From CBDBBY01 sp965203795 (GTDB taxonomy: Bacteria; Pseudomonadota; Alphaproteobacteria; Rhodobacterales; Rhodobacteraceae), in contig OZ241915.1 of the NCBI GenBank assembly GCA_965203795.1, positions 3,844,001-3,908,000 on the forward strand: a DNA stretch of 64,000 bases, read 5' to 3'. The notes under the pieces are model-generated. The model had not been told where the DNA came from and searched no databases. It was given only the letters and a program-made list of their open reading frames with translations. The translations under genes and the position numbers were made by a program. Numbering within the stretch: the first letter of the stretch is position 1; each line of letters opens with the position of its first letter. Of the stretch, positions 1 to 9,004 are shown in pieces.

Positions 1-6
1 GCGGAT

Positions 7-519
7 ATGATGTTGCATGCGCGGCAGGCAGATCTCGCGTTCAGGCAAATGAAATCGCTGGCATCAAGGGTCCCCGAAGCCCGGCAGGAAAACGTAAGCG
101 CCCTCGAGTCGCTCCTGACGTTCAGGCTGTCCGTGCTCAGCAGGCGCTTGGACCAGCAGGCCGCGGGGCTCCTCGCAGGCACGTCGCTGACCCTTACCGC
201 CTACCGGATGCTCGTGGTCATCGAGGCGTTCGGGGAGATCTCGATATCCGACATCAGCCGCTTCTGCGCGATCGGAAGGGCGCAAATCGGCCGGACGGCG
301 GCGGAGCTGGAGCGGCGCGGCCTGGTCGAATTCCGGTCAGACGGCGGAAACAGGCGGAAGAAACTGGTGGCCGCCACGAAGGAGGGATTGGAGATTCTCG
401 ATCGGTTCCGCCCGGCGTTCCGCGAACGGAGCCAGGCCCTCGACGAGCGCCTCGGAGCGGAGCAGCGCGAGGCGCTCATGGATTCGCTGAACCGCCTGTC
501 CGAGCTGTTCCCGCGATAG
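7..519 (+). CDS. MarR-family transcriptional regulator
   Basis: A 170-residue protein with the layout of MarR regulators: a helical N-terminus, then a winged helix-turn-helix around residues 60-125. That part contains a recognition-helix-like stretch (SDISRFCAIGRAQIGRT) and a basic wing (RSDGGNRRKKLV), followed by a C-terminal dimerisation helix. MarR proteins bind palindromic operators as dimers and usually repress neighbouring catabolic genes until a phenolic ligand binds. The gene is convergent with the broken hpd gene 16 bp away, and a perfect palindrome lies upstream of hpd at 1749-1774, so control of tyrosine/homogentisate breakdown is the obvious inference. The gene lies at the window edge, so an upstream start cannot be excluded; ATG codons occur at positions 7 and 10. 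Confidence 0.85.
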   Translation: MMLHARQADLAFRQMKSLASRVPEARQENVSALESLLTFRLSVLSRRLDQQAAGLLAGTSLTLTAYRMLVVIEAFGEISISDISRFCAIGRAQIGRTAAELERRGLVEFRSDGGNRRKKLVAATKEGLEILDRFRPAFRERSQALDERLGAEQREALMDSLNRLSELFPR

Positions 520-535
520 CGGAGCGGCGCTCCGT

Positions 536-1642
536 TCAGCCGGCTTTCCTGAGGACGCCGCGCCGGATCTGATCCTCCTCGATCGACTCGAACAGCGCGC
601 GGAAGTTGCCTTCCCCGAAGCCGTCGTCGCCTTTCCGCTGAATGAACTCGAAGAAGATCGGCCCGATCACGGTCTTGGAGAATATCTGCAGCAGAATGCG
701 GGTCTCGCCTCCGCCGACAACGCCTTCGCCGTCGATCAGGATGCCGTGCTTCTTCATCCGGTCCAGCGGCTCCTCGTGCCCCTTCACGCGGTCGCGCGAA
801 CGTTCATAGTAGACGGAGGGCGGCGGCGGCATGAAGCCGATTCCGTTGTCGCCGATCCTGTCGGTGGAGGCGTAGATGTCCTCCGTTCCGACGGCGATGT
901 GCTGGATGCCTTAGCCTTTGTACTTCTGAAGGTACTCCTCGATCTGGCTGCTCTCGTCCGAGCTCTCGTTGATCGGAATCCTGATCTTGCCGCAGGGCGA
1001 GGTAAGCGCCCGCGAGGTCAGGCCGGTCATCTTCCCTTTGATGTCGAAGAACCTGATTTCCTTGAAGTTGAACGCGGTCGAGTAGAACTTGTGCCAGGTG
1101 TCCATGTTCCCGCGCATCACGTTGTGCGTGAGATGGTCGAGATAATGGAATCCGGCGCCGCCGGGCCGCGGGTCCCGCCCGTTCAGCCATTCGAAGTCCT
1201 TGTCGTAGGGCGAACGCCCTCCGTCGTAGTCCTCGATGAAGTAGAGCAGCGATCCGCCGATCCCCAGCACGGCGGGCGCGTCGATTGACTTGCCGTCGCC
1301 TTCGTACGGCTCGGCGCCGTAATCCGCGGCGCATTTGAGAGCGTGCTGCGCGTTGACGACGCGCCACGCCATGGCCGGTGCGCACGGCCCGTGCTCTCCA
1401 GTGAACTCCGCGGCATGCGAATCCTGCTGGCGGTTCACCAAGTAGTTGATGCCGCCCTGCCGGTAGACGGAGATGTCCTTCGACTTGTGGCGCGCGACCT
1501 CGGCGTAGCCCATCCGGCGGAACAGATCGTCCAGCACCGCCGGGTCGGGATGGGCGAACTCGACGAACTCGAAGCCGTCGGTTCCGGCCACATTGCTCTC
1601 GTCGATCTTCGCTTTGGGCGCGTCGTGCGGAAAGGGTCCCAT
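536..1642 (-). pseudogene. hpd: 4-hydroxyphenylpyruvate dioxygenase with an in-frame stop
   Basis: This reads as a 368-codon 4-hydroxyphenylpyruvate dioxygenase, the enzyme converting 4-hydroxyphenylpyruvate to homogentisate. The chosen ATG at 1642 starts MGPFPHDAPKAK, a typical HPPD N-terminus, and has a CAGGAG ribosome site 7-10 bases upstream. The first iron ligand is visible in LDHLTHNV. A TAA codon at 911-913 replaces a residue expected to be Glu (KYKG-stop-GIQHIAV), two codons before the IQH that carries the second iron-binding His. The frame continues undisturbed to FFEFIQRKGD, which holds the third ligand (Glu), and ends at a TGA at 536. The truncated product would lack two of three metal ligands, so the gene is dead unless the stop is read through or is a sequence error. 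The downstream enzyme gene hmgA is intact at 33.8 kb. Confidence 0.85.
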
Positions 1643-1748
1643 GTCGATCTCCTGCATTCTGCCGGAACGGCCGCCGACGTTCGCGGATCGGGCGCTCCCG
1701 GTTCCGAGGCTGCCCGGCGGGAAACGCCGAGCAACGTCATTCTGCACC

Positions 1749-1774
1749 AATAATGTTGCGCACGCAACATTATT
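1749..1774. promoter_or_regulatory. Perfect 12-2-12 palindrome, likely MarR operator of hpd
   Basis: The arms AATAATGTTGCG and CGCAACATTATT are exact reverse complements separated by CA. The site lies about 107 bp upstream of the hpd start, in the region shared with the divergent type IV secretion block. MarR dimers bind such TTGC-centred palindromes and a MarR gene sits on the far side of hpd. The assignment to that regulator is inference. Confidence 0.6.
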
Positions 1775-1980
1775 TCAAGGCGGCGGGCATCCGCGAACGG
1801 AGTTTTCCACCGGAATCGCGCGGTCTTAGGCGGGTTCGGCCCCGCCGAAGCCGCTGGAGTTTCGCGGCAGCAGGCTATTGGCAGGCGCACGGAGGCGATC
1901 AGCGCCCGCATGTCCGCGCGAATTCGATGTCGGCGAATCAAGCGGGACGCGGCGAAGGGCGGCGCACGTGCGGAGAGGGA

Positions 1981-3360
1981 ATGCCGAAGCGAAACGAATC
2001 CGCCGAAGACGACCTGTTCAGGCTTGCCGTCTGCGGCTTCGCCGCAGCCCTTGCCGCCTGGTCGCTGGCGGGCCGCTACTCGGACGTTGCGAGCGCAGTG
2101 GCATCCGCCGCCTCGCTGATTCATCTGAGGCCGTTCTCGCTTGCTGCGGCCCGTCTGGAGTGGCTTCGGGATGCGCCTCTGCTCGGGGAGTCGCTGTTCC
2201 TGCCTGCCGTTGCAGTCGCGGAAATTCCTTTGGAGACCTCCGCGCTTGCGGCTTTGGACGCCGCCGCGCGCCGATCGCTTCTGGAAAGCTCCGGGTTCGC
2301 GGCCGCGCTGATCTACGGGCCGTGCATGCTTCTGCTGGCTGCCAACGCTTGGCGGGCGAGGCCGGATCTTGCCTTCAGGACGGTTCACGGCCTCGAAAGC
2401 CTGCTCGCGGCGCAGTCCGCGCGGTGGCCGTCCGTGAGACTCGCCCTTCGGTTTCCTTATAGCCGGGATTCCTCCGCAGATCGGGCTCCGCAATTCCGGG
2501 TTCTCGGCTCCGGGAGCGGCGGCGCGGGCAGGATGCTGTTTCCGGAACAGCCGCCGCCGATCCCGCCGCGCGGCTCCTGCTCCATGCGTCCGGAACGGTG
2601 GCTGGAGCTTCAAGGACTCGTCAGGGAACCCGTCGAGCCAGCGACCGCTTCGGCCCAGAACCCGCGTGGCAGTTTAGTCGTGCCGGGCGACAGCGAACTC
2701 GAGACCCTGACCCGCGAGGCCCTTTGCGAGGCGCTCGACCGCCAGCTCGGCAAGCCTTGGAGAGGGTTCTCGGCGCTCGCCCCGTCCGCGAGGGCGCTGG
2801 CCGCGGCGTTCGCGCTGTTCCGCGCATACGATGTCCGGGGCGGACAGGAGCTGCTGGACCGGCTCGCGGAATGCTCGGTTGGTCGCCGCGCGGCAAGATG
2901 GGGAATGGACGAGGCCATCCGGACCGACAGGCGCATGTCGAAGGATCTCGACCGGATTCTCGAATCATCGGCCGGGAGCGAACTTCTTGCCGTCGCGAAT
3001 CGCCATGCTTGGGAAGCCACGGCCATGATCGGAATGCTTCAGGCGGCGCGCAAGGATCGCGGGGTCGTCGCCGGCGCGTCGTTCCTGTGGCTCAAGGACG
3101 AGCACAGGGGCCTCTGGTACGCGCTCAACAATTCCGGCAACGCTGCGATCATGGCGGAGGCGGCGGGAGCCTTCGCTCATTTCAGGGCGGAGAGGCAGAT
3201 CGGACGCCCCCTCAGGCGTCCGGCGACGCATCAGGCCGCCCGCGCGCTGCTGGAGGATTATCTCGACGCCGCGCCCGGACGCATAGCGCGAAGGAAGGCG
3301 CTGGCCCGCCAGCGGACCCCGGTCGGCGCGAGGCTGGAACGGCTTGCGGAACAGGCATGA
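1981..3360 (+). CDS. DotM/TrbA-like type IV secretion (I-type conjugation) protein
   Basis: A 459-residue protein from the ATG at 1981, which has GGAG about 9 bases upstream; the open frame extends further but without a better start. Two hydrophobic segments lie in the N-terminal half (near residues 14-30 and 110-125). The C-terminal half carries the conserved block HAWEATAMIGMLQAAR ... FLWLKDEHRGLWYALNN, the hallmark of the DotM/IcmP family and its conjugative-plasmid relative TrbA. In Dot/Icm and IncI systems this protein is part of the inner-membrane coupling complex that recruits substrates. The next three genes in the same direction resemble type IV pilus genes of the same plasmid class, which supports the call. 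No other Dot/Icm genes are in the window, so this is a block end or remnant. Confidence 0.65.
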   Translation: MPKRNESAEDDLFRLAVCGFAAALAAWSLAGRYSDVASAVASAASLIHLRPFSLAAARLEWLRDAPLLGESLFLPAVAVAEIPLETSALAALDAAARRSLLESSGFAAALIYGPCMLLLAANAWRARPDLAFRTVHGLESLLAAQSARWPSVRLALRFPYSRDSSADRAPQFRVLGSGSGGAGRMLFPEQPPPIPPRGSCSMRPERWLELQGLVREPVEPATASAQNPRGSLVVPGDSELETLTREALCEALDRQLGKPWRGFSALAPSARALAAAFALFRAYDVRGGQELLDRLAECSVGRRAARWGMDEAIRTDRRMSKDLDRILESSAGSELLAVANRHAWEATAMIGMLQAARKDRGVVAGASFLWLKDEHRGLWYALNNSGNAAIMAEAAGAFAHFRAERQIGRPLRRPATHQAARALLEDYLDAAPGRIARRKALARQRTPVGARLERLAEQA

Positions 3361-3416
3361 CTGCGGGTTTGGCGGAACGCCCGCGCGAATCCCGGCCGGA
3401 TTCAGGGCGGCGGTGA

Positions 3417-3896
3417 ATGTGGAGCGCGCTTCCGCCTGCGATCGGCGCCGGACTGCTGCTCGCGCTCGCTTTCCCCGATGCGGAGAAATCCGCTTCGGAA
3501 TCCCGGTTTGCCGTGGCGAGCATGCTTGCAAGCCACAAGGCCGCTTTCGTCGCATCGGAGGCGGGAGGCTTCCAAACCGGCAGCGTGGCTTCCGATCTCC
3601 CGCATCCGCTCAACGAATTGAGGGTATGGAGGAGCGAGATCGTCTCTGATGCGAACGGCGCGATCCTGCTGACCTGGCATCCGGGATTTGCGACCGGAGG
3701 CGCGGAGCGCCGCTTCAACGCGGCGTTTGCGGAGTTGAATCCGCCGGATGCCCGCTTCGGGCTTTCCGCGCGCCACTTCGTCGGCGAATTCGCCATCGGG
3801 GAGCAGTCGACCGCGTTCGTCGGATCCGTTCCGGTGCCGCTTCCGACGCAAATCATTCCGGTTGGAGCGCCCGTGGTCGCGCAGCGGCTTCCGTGA
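3417..3896 (+). CDS. PilM-like type IV pilus biogenesis protein (I-type)
   Basis: A 159-residue protein with one N-terminal membrane segment (residues about 4-19) and an extracytoplasmic remainder ending in PLPTQIIPVGAPVVAQ. Size, single N-terminal anchor and the Pro-rich end resemble PilM proteins of IncI-type conjugative pili, and position between a DotM/TrbA-like gene and PilU/PilV-like genes fits. Similarity is weak by eye, so the name is a contextual call. The stop codon overlaps the next start (TGATG), indicating translational coupling. Confidence 0.45.
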   Translation: MWSALPPAIGAGLLLALAFPDAEKSASESRFAVASMLASHKAAFVASEAGGFQTGSVASDLPHPLNELRVWRSEIVSDANGAILLTWHPGFATGGAERRFNAAFAELNPPDARFGLSARHFVGEFAIGEQSTAFVGSVPVPLPTQIIPVGAPVVAQRLP

Positions 3897-4606
3897 TGTG
3901 GCTGGTCCAGCTCGCGTTCGTGGAACTGGCGGCATGCGCCTGCGCCGCCGCTTGCGCTTTCGCCGGGCTGCGGCGCTTGGACCCGGATGCCCGCGTCCAT
4001 TCGTCCGGATTGGCGGTGTCGTCGCTTTCAGGAGGCGTGTGCGCCGGTGCAAGCTTTGCGTTCGCCGGAACCTTGCCCTCCCTGTCCTGCGCAAGTCCGG
4101 CCGCGCTCGCAGGGTTCATGCTTCTATGCCCGTTCCTTGCCGTCGCGGCCTACGCCGATTTCGTCTCGGGTTGGGCTCCGGAAGAGCTCTCGGTGCCGAC
4201 CTGCATCTTCCTGGGTGCGGTCTCGGAGCCGGGCTTCCGCGGCGCCGGAGTCGCCGACGCTGCCGCGGCAGTCGGCACGGGATTGATCATATTTTGCGCA
4301 TGCAGGCTTGCGTGGCGGATTCAGCGCCGGTTCGGGATTGCAGCCATGCCTCCGGCGGACTGCTTGGCGATCTCGGCTCCGGTGGCGCTGTTCGGATTGG
4401 ACGCTGTAGCTGCGGCGCATTATGCCGTCGTTGCGCTGATTCTGGCCGCGATCCGATTGCTTCCGCCGGTTCGGCGGGCTTTCGCGTCGGAGGATGCCGG
4501 GAGCGGCCGCGCCATTCGCTTCCTTCCCGCATCGCTTCCGGTGACGCTGACGCTCCTCGTTGCATCGTTTCCGCTGGAGCAGTCCGCCCGCGGGATGTTC
4601 GGATGA
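3896..4606 (+). CDS. PilU-like prepilin peptidase homologue (A24 type), degenerate second motif
   Basis: A 236-residue polytopic membrane protein with about six hydrophobic segments. The ATG at 3896 overlaps the preceding stop; a GTG one codon earlier is also possible. A24 prepilin peptidases use two Asp residues, the first after a membrane helix and the second in GxGD. Here the first motif is seen (AAYADFVSGW), while the second is only MPPADCLAIS, so the GxG part is missing. It precedes a pilin-like gene, the expected substrate. It may be a divergent enzyme or an inactive relative. Confidence 0.5.
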   Translation: MWLVQLAFVELAACACAAACAFAGLRRLDPDARVHSSGLAVSSLSGGVCAGASFAFAGTLPSLSCASPAALAGFMLLCPFLAVAAYADFVSGWAPEELSVPTCIFLGAVSEPGFRGAGVADAAAAVGTGLIIFCACRLAWRIQRRFGIAAMPPADCLAISAPVALFGLDAVAAAHYAVVALILAAIRLLPPVRRAFASEDAGSGRAIRFLPASLPVTLTLLVASFPLEQSARGMFG

Positions 4607-4664
4607 TCCGCAGTTTCGCAGCCGATGGCCGTATCGGGCGCGCATCGCTGTGACGAATCCGTGC

Positions 4665-6191
4665 ATGAACGAGAGCGCTCCGGCTTCCGAGCTTGAGCGT
4701 GGTTCAGCCCTCATGGAGGCCGCGTTCGCGATCACGCTGTTCGGCTCGCTGATCGCGCTTGCGAACATGCTGATTTCCGCAGAGGCCGAAAGACAGCGGA
4801 GCATCGCGCTCGGACAGGATCTGCGGATCACCGCGTCCGGCGCGCGATCGTACGTGTCCGGCGAGTACGATGCGCTTGAGGCGCGGCTGGCAGGACTGGG
4901 AAGCACGCAGGCCGTGTTCTCCGTTTCGATGCAGGAAGTGGCCAACGCCGGATTCCTGCCGCAGGAGTTCGTGCGCAGCGGCGAACGGCGCAACTTTTCC
5001 GATCAGCGATACAGGCTGCTGTTCCGGGGCGTGGACCGTTCCGACCAGACCCGGCCGAGGGCGACGCTGGATGTCGCCGACATCGACGCCGACGGAGACG
5101 GGCTCGTCGATCTTGCCCTTGCGGACCGCGACGTTTCGAACGGGGAACTGGATCTCGAAGCGGTCCTCGTTACCGAGGGCGGCAGGCCGGTTCCGCCCCA
5201 GCAGGGAAATCCGGCGGCCGTCGCCGCCGAATCGCCTGCGGCCGGATACATCCAGGAAGCCGGAACAGCGCGGGGGCCTTACGGCTCCTGGGAGCACGAC
5301 ATCAGCGGTTATTCGTCGCTTGCCGACTACCCGGCCGCGGAACGGTTCGCCTACCTCATCGCGCTTTCGGGCTTCGGCGTGCTGGAGGACGGGGAATTCA
5401 GCATTGGGAACGCGGACGGCTTCCCGTTCGAACGCTGCGTCGGGACCTCGGGAATGCGGCTCGACGACTGCGCGACCTCGAACGAGGTTCACACTGAACT
5501 CGCCTTCGGCAACCCGGCCAGCCCCGCCGCCATCGCGAACGGCCTCAACACCGTCAGCAACGTCTACTCGATCGAAATGGGCCCGCCGCTCGACGCGGAC
5601 AACGACGGGTCGACGGATCTGCATTCGATCATATCGGGTCTGGCGGAACTGAAATGCGGCACCGGGGCGGCGTCCGCATTCGCCGCAGGAACGCTTGTCG
5701 TCGACTGCCCGGCCGCCGTGCTTACCGGCCGATTGCGTGTCGGTGCCGGACTTGAAGTCGCGGGAGACGCTGAGCTCGGGAGCGATGCCGACATCGGCGG
5801 CAGCCTGGATGTTGCCGGCGACGTCGCGGCGGCTGGAGCCGTCCGTGCCCGGAGGTATCTGGCGGACGCGCTCGGCGGGCAGGACCTTACCGAAGGGGTG
5901 TATTTCGCGAACGCCGTTTCGATGAGCGGCGGAAGGACGATCGCCAAGCCGGTCTGCAGCGATCCCGGGAGCAGCCCGCAGGTTTTCGCGGCGCCTGCGG
6001 CCTACACGAGTCCGGACGGATCGCCGGTAGTCGGCGTGAGGGCGTACGCCTCGGACAACGGCGACGGTTCCGGATGGACAGTCGGAATGAACGCTCTGAT
6101 CGACCGGGACAGCAACAGCGACGGAAACGCCGATCTGGTGCCATTGGCCTCCAGCGACGACTATGCGCTTGTGCTGACCAGGTGCAGCTGA
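4665..6191 (+). CDS. pilV: PilV-like minor pilin / pilus tip adhesin
   Basis: A 508-residue protein from ATG 4665; a longer in-frame reading exists but overlaps the upstream gene. The N-terminus has a type IV prepilin signature: a polar leader ending ELERG, cleavage after Gly, then SALMEAAFAITLFGS with Glu at +5 of the mature protein and a hydrophobic helix. The middle is rich in Asp/Asn/Gly with acidic repeat-like stretches (DIDADGDGLVD, DADNDGSTD) that may bind calcium. The C-terminus has AKPVCSDPGSSPQVFAAP ... VRAYASDNGDGSGWTV ... LTRCS, the pattern of the PilV end in I-type plasmids, including paired Cys. In those systems PilV selects the recipient cell. No shufflon recombinase gene or inverted PilV tail segments were seen nearby. 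Confidence 0.7.
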   Translation: MNESAPASELERGSALMEAAFAITLFGSLIALANMLISAEAERQRSIALGQDLRITASGARSYVSGEYDALEARLAGLGSTQAVFSVSMQEVANAGFLPQEFVRSGERRNFSDQRYRLLFRGVDRSDQTRPRATLDVADIDADGDGLVDLALADRDVSNGELDLEAVLVTEGGRPVPPQQGNPAAVAAESPAAGYIQEAGTARGPYGSWEHDISGYSSLADYPAAERFAYLIALSGFGVLEDGEFSIGNADGFPFERCVGTSGMRLDDCATSNEVHTELAFGNPASPAAIANGLNTVSNVYSIEMGPPLDADNDGSTDLHSIISGLAELKCGTGAASAFAAGTLVVDCPAAVLTGRLRVGAGLEVAGDAELGSDADIGGSLDVAGDVAAAGAVRARRYLADALGGQDLTEGVYFANAVSMSGGRTIAKPVCSDPGSSPQVFAAPAAYTSPDGSPVVGVRAYASDNGDGSGWTVGMNALIDRDSNSDGNADLVPLASSDDYALVLTRCS

Positions 6192-6502
6192 CGCCTCTCC
6201 GTAATTGCTCCCGTCATTTGATGTGCCTCCGCCGTGCGCCTGATTGGCGCCCGAGGCGGAGTTGCCGTCGCCGGATTCTCGTCAACGCTTCCTTCGTCAC
6301 GCCGGGCCGGAACCCGCATGGTGTTCCGACTTCAGGTAATGCTGGCGCAGGAGATCGAACCCGTAATCGTTTCCGTTCGGGGTCCGGACGATGGTGTGCA
6401 CATGGAACTGCTCCGGTTCGGGATTGGTCAGGAACACGCCGGAGTGGTGGTCGAATTCGATGAATACGACCGGGCTTTGGATGCGGTAGTAGAAGGTCGA
6501 AT

Positions 6503-7955
6503 CCCAATACTGTTGCTTTAATCGTTTCCATGCTAATTCGCTGCGGATTTCCTCTGTGATAGGGATGTTCCGCAATGGCACGGACGCAGGCGTCTTTCCC
6601 CGGGGGGCTCCGCCTCTCCGACTATCTCGGGCTCGGCGTGATCGCGCAGGTCTTCCCGCTCGGCTCGGTCGAGGCGGCTTTGGAGGCGTGCGGCGTGCGC
6701 AGCGAGCGGCGGCGCGACCTGCCGCTGGAGGCGATGGTGTACTACGTGATCGCCATGGGCCTGTTCCGGCAGGTCTCGACGCGCGAGGTGCTCCGCTGCC
6801 TCGCCGACGGGCTGCGCTGGGTGGCGCCGGGCGTTCCGGTCCGGATTTCGGGGAAGTCCTCGATCTCGCGGGCGCGGTCCCGGCTCGGGAAGGCGCCGTT
6901 CGAGGAGCTCCGGCGGTCGCGGGTGGCGGCGCTGGCGGCGCCGGGCGATCCCGGCGCCTGGCACCGCGGCCTGCGGGTCGCCGCCCTGGACGGCACGACG
7001 CTGGACCTTCCGGACGAGAAGCGGAACCGGGAGGCGTTCGGGCTTCCGGGGGCCGCCCGGGGCGAGGCGGCGTTCCCGAAGGCGCGGCTGTCGATGCTTC
7101 TGGAGACGGGGACGCGGGCGGCGCTCGCATGGCGGGCCGGGCCGTACCGAGGGGACTCCGAGCATGCGCAGGCGGCGGCCCTGCTTGCGCATATGAAGCC
7201 GGGAATGCTGGTCCTGGCCGACCGCGGCTACTTCGGATTCCCCTTGTGGTCGAAGGCTTCGGAGACCGGAGCCGAGCTGCTCTGGCGGGCGCGGCCGAAC
7301 GCGGGCCTGCGCCCGGCGGGCGAGCCGTTCGAGGACGGGTCGTGGCCGGCCGAGCTGGACGGAGGGCGCCGCCGCGGCGCCTGCCGGGTCCGGGTCGTGG
7401 AGTACCGCCTCGCCGAACGCCCCGGCGAAGCCTACCGGCTGGCGACGACGCTTCACGATCCCGGCCGGTTCCCGGCCCGCGAGCTCGCCGCGCTCTACCA
7501 CGAGCGGTGGGAGATCGAGAACGCCTGCGACGAGGTCAAGACCCATCTGCTGGGACCCGGGGCCGCGCTGCGGAGCAAGACCCCGGAGCTGGTCCTCCAG
7601 GAGGTCGACGGGCTGATGCTCGCGCACTACGCCGTGAGGCGGCTGATCCACCGGGCCGCCGGAAAGGCCCGGGAGGATCCGGACCGGACCGGCTTCATCC
7701 ACGCCGTGCGCGTGATCAGGAGGCGCCTCCAGAACCCGGGCGCCGCTCCCCCCTGAGCCGGAGGCCCTCGCCGACGCCGTCGACGCCGAGATCCTCGAGG
7801 AGCGCGCCGAAAGCAGCCGCGGGCAAGCCAGGCAGCGGGGCGTGCGGCGGAAGATGAGCTCCTACCGCCTCCGGAAGCGGGGGCCGGTCTCCCGGACCGC
7901 GCATGAATGGAAACCCGAAATCGTCCATCAAAACGCCTAAAGCAACAGTATTGGG
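6503..7955 (+). mobile_element. IS4-family insertion sequence
   Basis: The ends are inverted repeats: CCCAATACTGTTGCTTTA at the left and its exact complement at the right, extended by partial matches. The hexamer TCGAAT lies directly outside both ends (6497-6502 and 7956-7961) and is the likely target duplication. Total length is 1453 bp, with one transposase gene reading rightwards. It interrupts the DUF3500 gene. Confidence 0.85.
6575..7756 (+). CDS. IS4-family transposase, C-terminus frameshifted at a C tract
   Basis: A 393-residue DDE transposase of the IS4 group. First catalytic Asp in AALDGTTLDLPDEK, second in VLADRGYFGFPLW, and the YREK-like motif with Glu in YHERWEIENACDEVK. The frame stops at TGA 7754-7756, directly after a run of six C (7748-7753). 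If that run had five C, translation would continue as PEALADAVDAEILEERAESS and on to a TAA at 7938-7940, adding about 60 basic residues and giving roughly 454 aa, the usual size of such enzymes. So this copy either lost its C-terminus by slippage or uses frameshifting. The core active site is intact. Confidence 0.8.
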   Translation: MARTQASFPGGLRLSDYLGLGVIAQVFPLGSVEAALEACGVRSERRRDLPLEAMVYYVIAMGLFRQVSTREVLRCLADGLRWVAPGVPVRISGKSSISRARSRLGKAPFEELRRSRVAALAAPGDPGAWHRGLRVAALDGTTLDLPDEKRNREAFGLPGAARGEAAFPKARLSMLLETGTRAALAWRAGPYRGDSEHAQAAALLAHMKPGMLVLADRGYFGFPLWSKASETGAELLWRARPNAGLRPAGEPFEDGSWPAELDGGRRRGACRVRVVEYRLAERPGEAYRLATTLHDPGRFPARELAALYHERWEIENACDEVKTHLLGPGAALRSKTPELVLQEVDGLMLAHYAVRRLIHRAAGKAREDPDRTGFIHAVRVIRRRLQNPGAAPP

Positions 7956-9004
7956 TCGAATCCGCCTCGATTCCTCCGATCCAGCAGAACCGGGTTTCGG
8001 CCAGGTGCCGCTCCACGTCGGCCATCCGTCGAGCGAGCGGGCCTGCCGGGAGCGGATCAAGGTACGATTGGACCAGATCAAGCAGCGTGCGCAGGTGGGC
8101 GGCCCGACATCTTCGCCGCCGGGAGACCCTCGTACGGAACGATCCTGTTGTCGCGGTGCGCTCCGCCGAGATGAAGATGCTCGGCGTAGTGCCATCGCCC
8201 TTCCGGCAGGTCGCGTCGGCTGTTCGATTTGAAGACCTGCGCGCGCTCCCTGAGCGCGGGCGCGAGCGACTGCATCAGCGCGAGGCCTTTCCGCTCTTCG
8301 TCCTCGAACAGCCTCATGCCGCTGTGCGGGCCGCGGTTCGCCTCGACGATCTCCGCCCCGAGAAAGCACGGCGAAAGCGTCATCTGGCCGCCGATCACCA
8401 TGCAGTTCAGGCACAAGTGATGCCCGAACAACTGCCATCCCCAAGGCTGCTCCGCGGAAGGATTGCCGAACAGGCAGACGGTGTAGCTCCATTCGCCGAG
8501 CACGTCTTGCGCGCCGAGCAGGTCGCCGAGAAAGCCGTTCAGCCTCATCGCGCCGCGCACCTTCGCTGCGCCGCGCGTGCTCAGACAAGCCCCGAGCAGG
8601 GCGACGACGCTTTCCCGGATGCTTGCACCGGCGGTGTCCAGCCGGATGCCGTGGTTTTCAAGGACCATCTCGGTGTTCTGCCATTTGCGCCAGTGTTCGG
8701 AATCAACCGCGAAGTGCGCCCGCTTCCGGTCGGTCGGCGACAGCCGCTCCAAGAGAGCGATCGCGGCGGAGGTCATTTCTGCTGCCGGAGCGCCTTCATC
8801 GCGCAATTCGAAGAGTCCGCGCTGCACGCTTCCGTCCGCCGTGATTCCCTTGAATGGAGCTTCACCAAGGACGGACCATTCGCCGATCAACCGCTGCGCT
8901 CGCTCCGTGGCGAGGCGGGCGGAAGTATGATCCGCGGCCGTGTGCCCCGCTATTCGCGATTTACCCTGCGCCGGCAGGTGTTGCCGGTAGTCCCAGCGTG
9001 GCAT

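Larger units (their letters stand above)
6297..9004 (-). pseudogene. DUF3500-family protein gene, frameshifted and split by an IS
   Basis: Reading from ATG 9004 (GGAG 8 bases upstream), the product is a DUF3500 protein, a family of unknown function. The N-terminal part runs to about 8104, where a one-base frameshift moves the reading frame from EGLPAAKMSGR into HLRTLLDLVQSYLDPL. The frame then continues to CWIGGIEADS, where the IS4-family element at 6503-7955 interrupts it. After the IS the reading resumes as TFYYRIQSPVVFIEFDHHSG ... HTIVRTPNGNDYGFDLLRQH to a stop at 6297. Removing the IS and one copy of the 6-bp duplication restores EADSTFYYRI exactly. The gene has two independent lesions and cannot make a full product. 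Confidence 0.8.

Noticed and set aside
911..913. Programmed readthrough of the hpd stop
   Set aside because: No readthrough context or structure was seen, and other genes in the window also carry stops of all three kinds, which points to decay.
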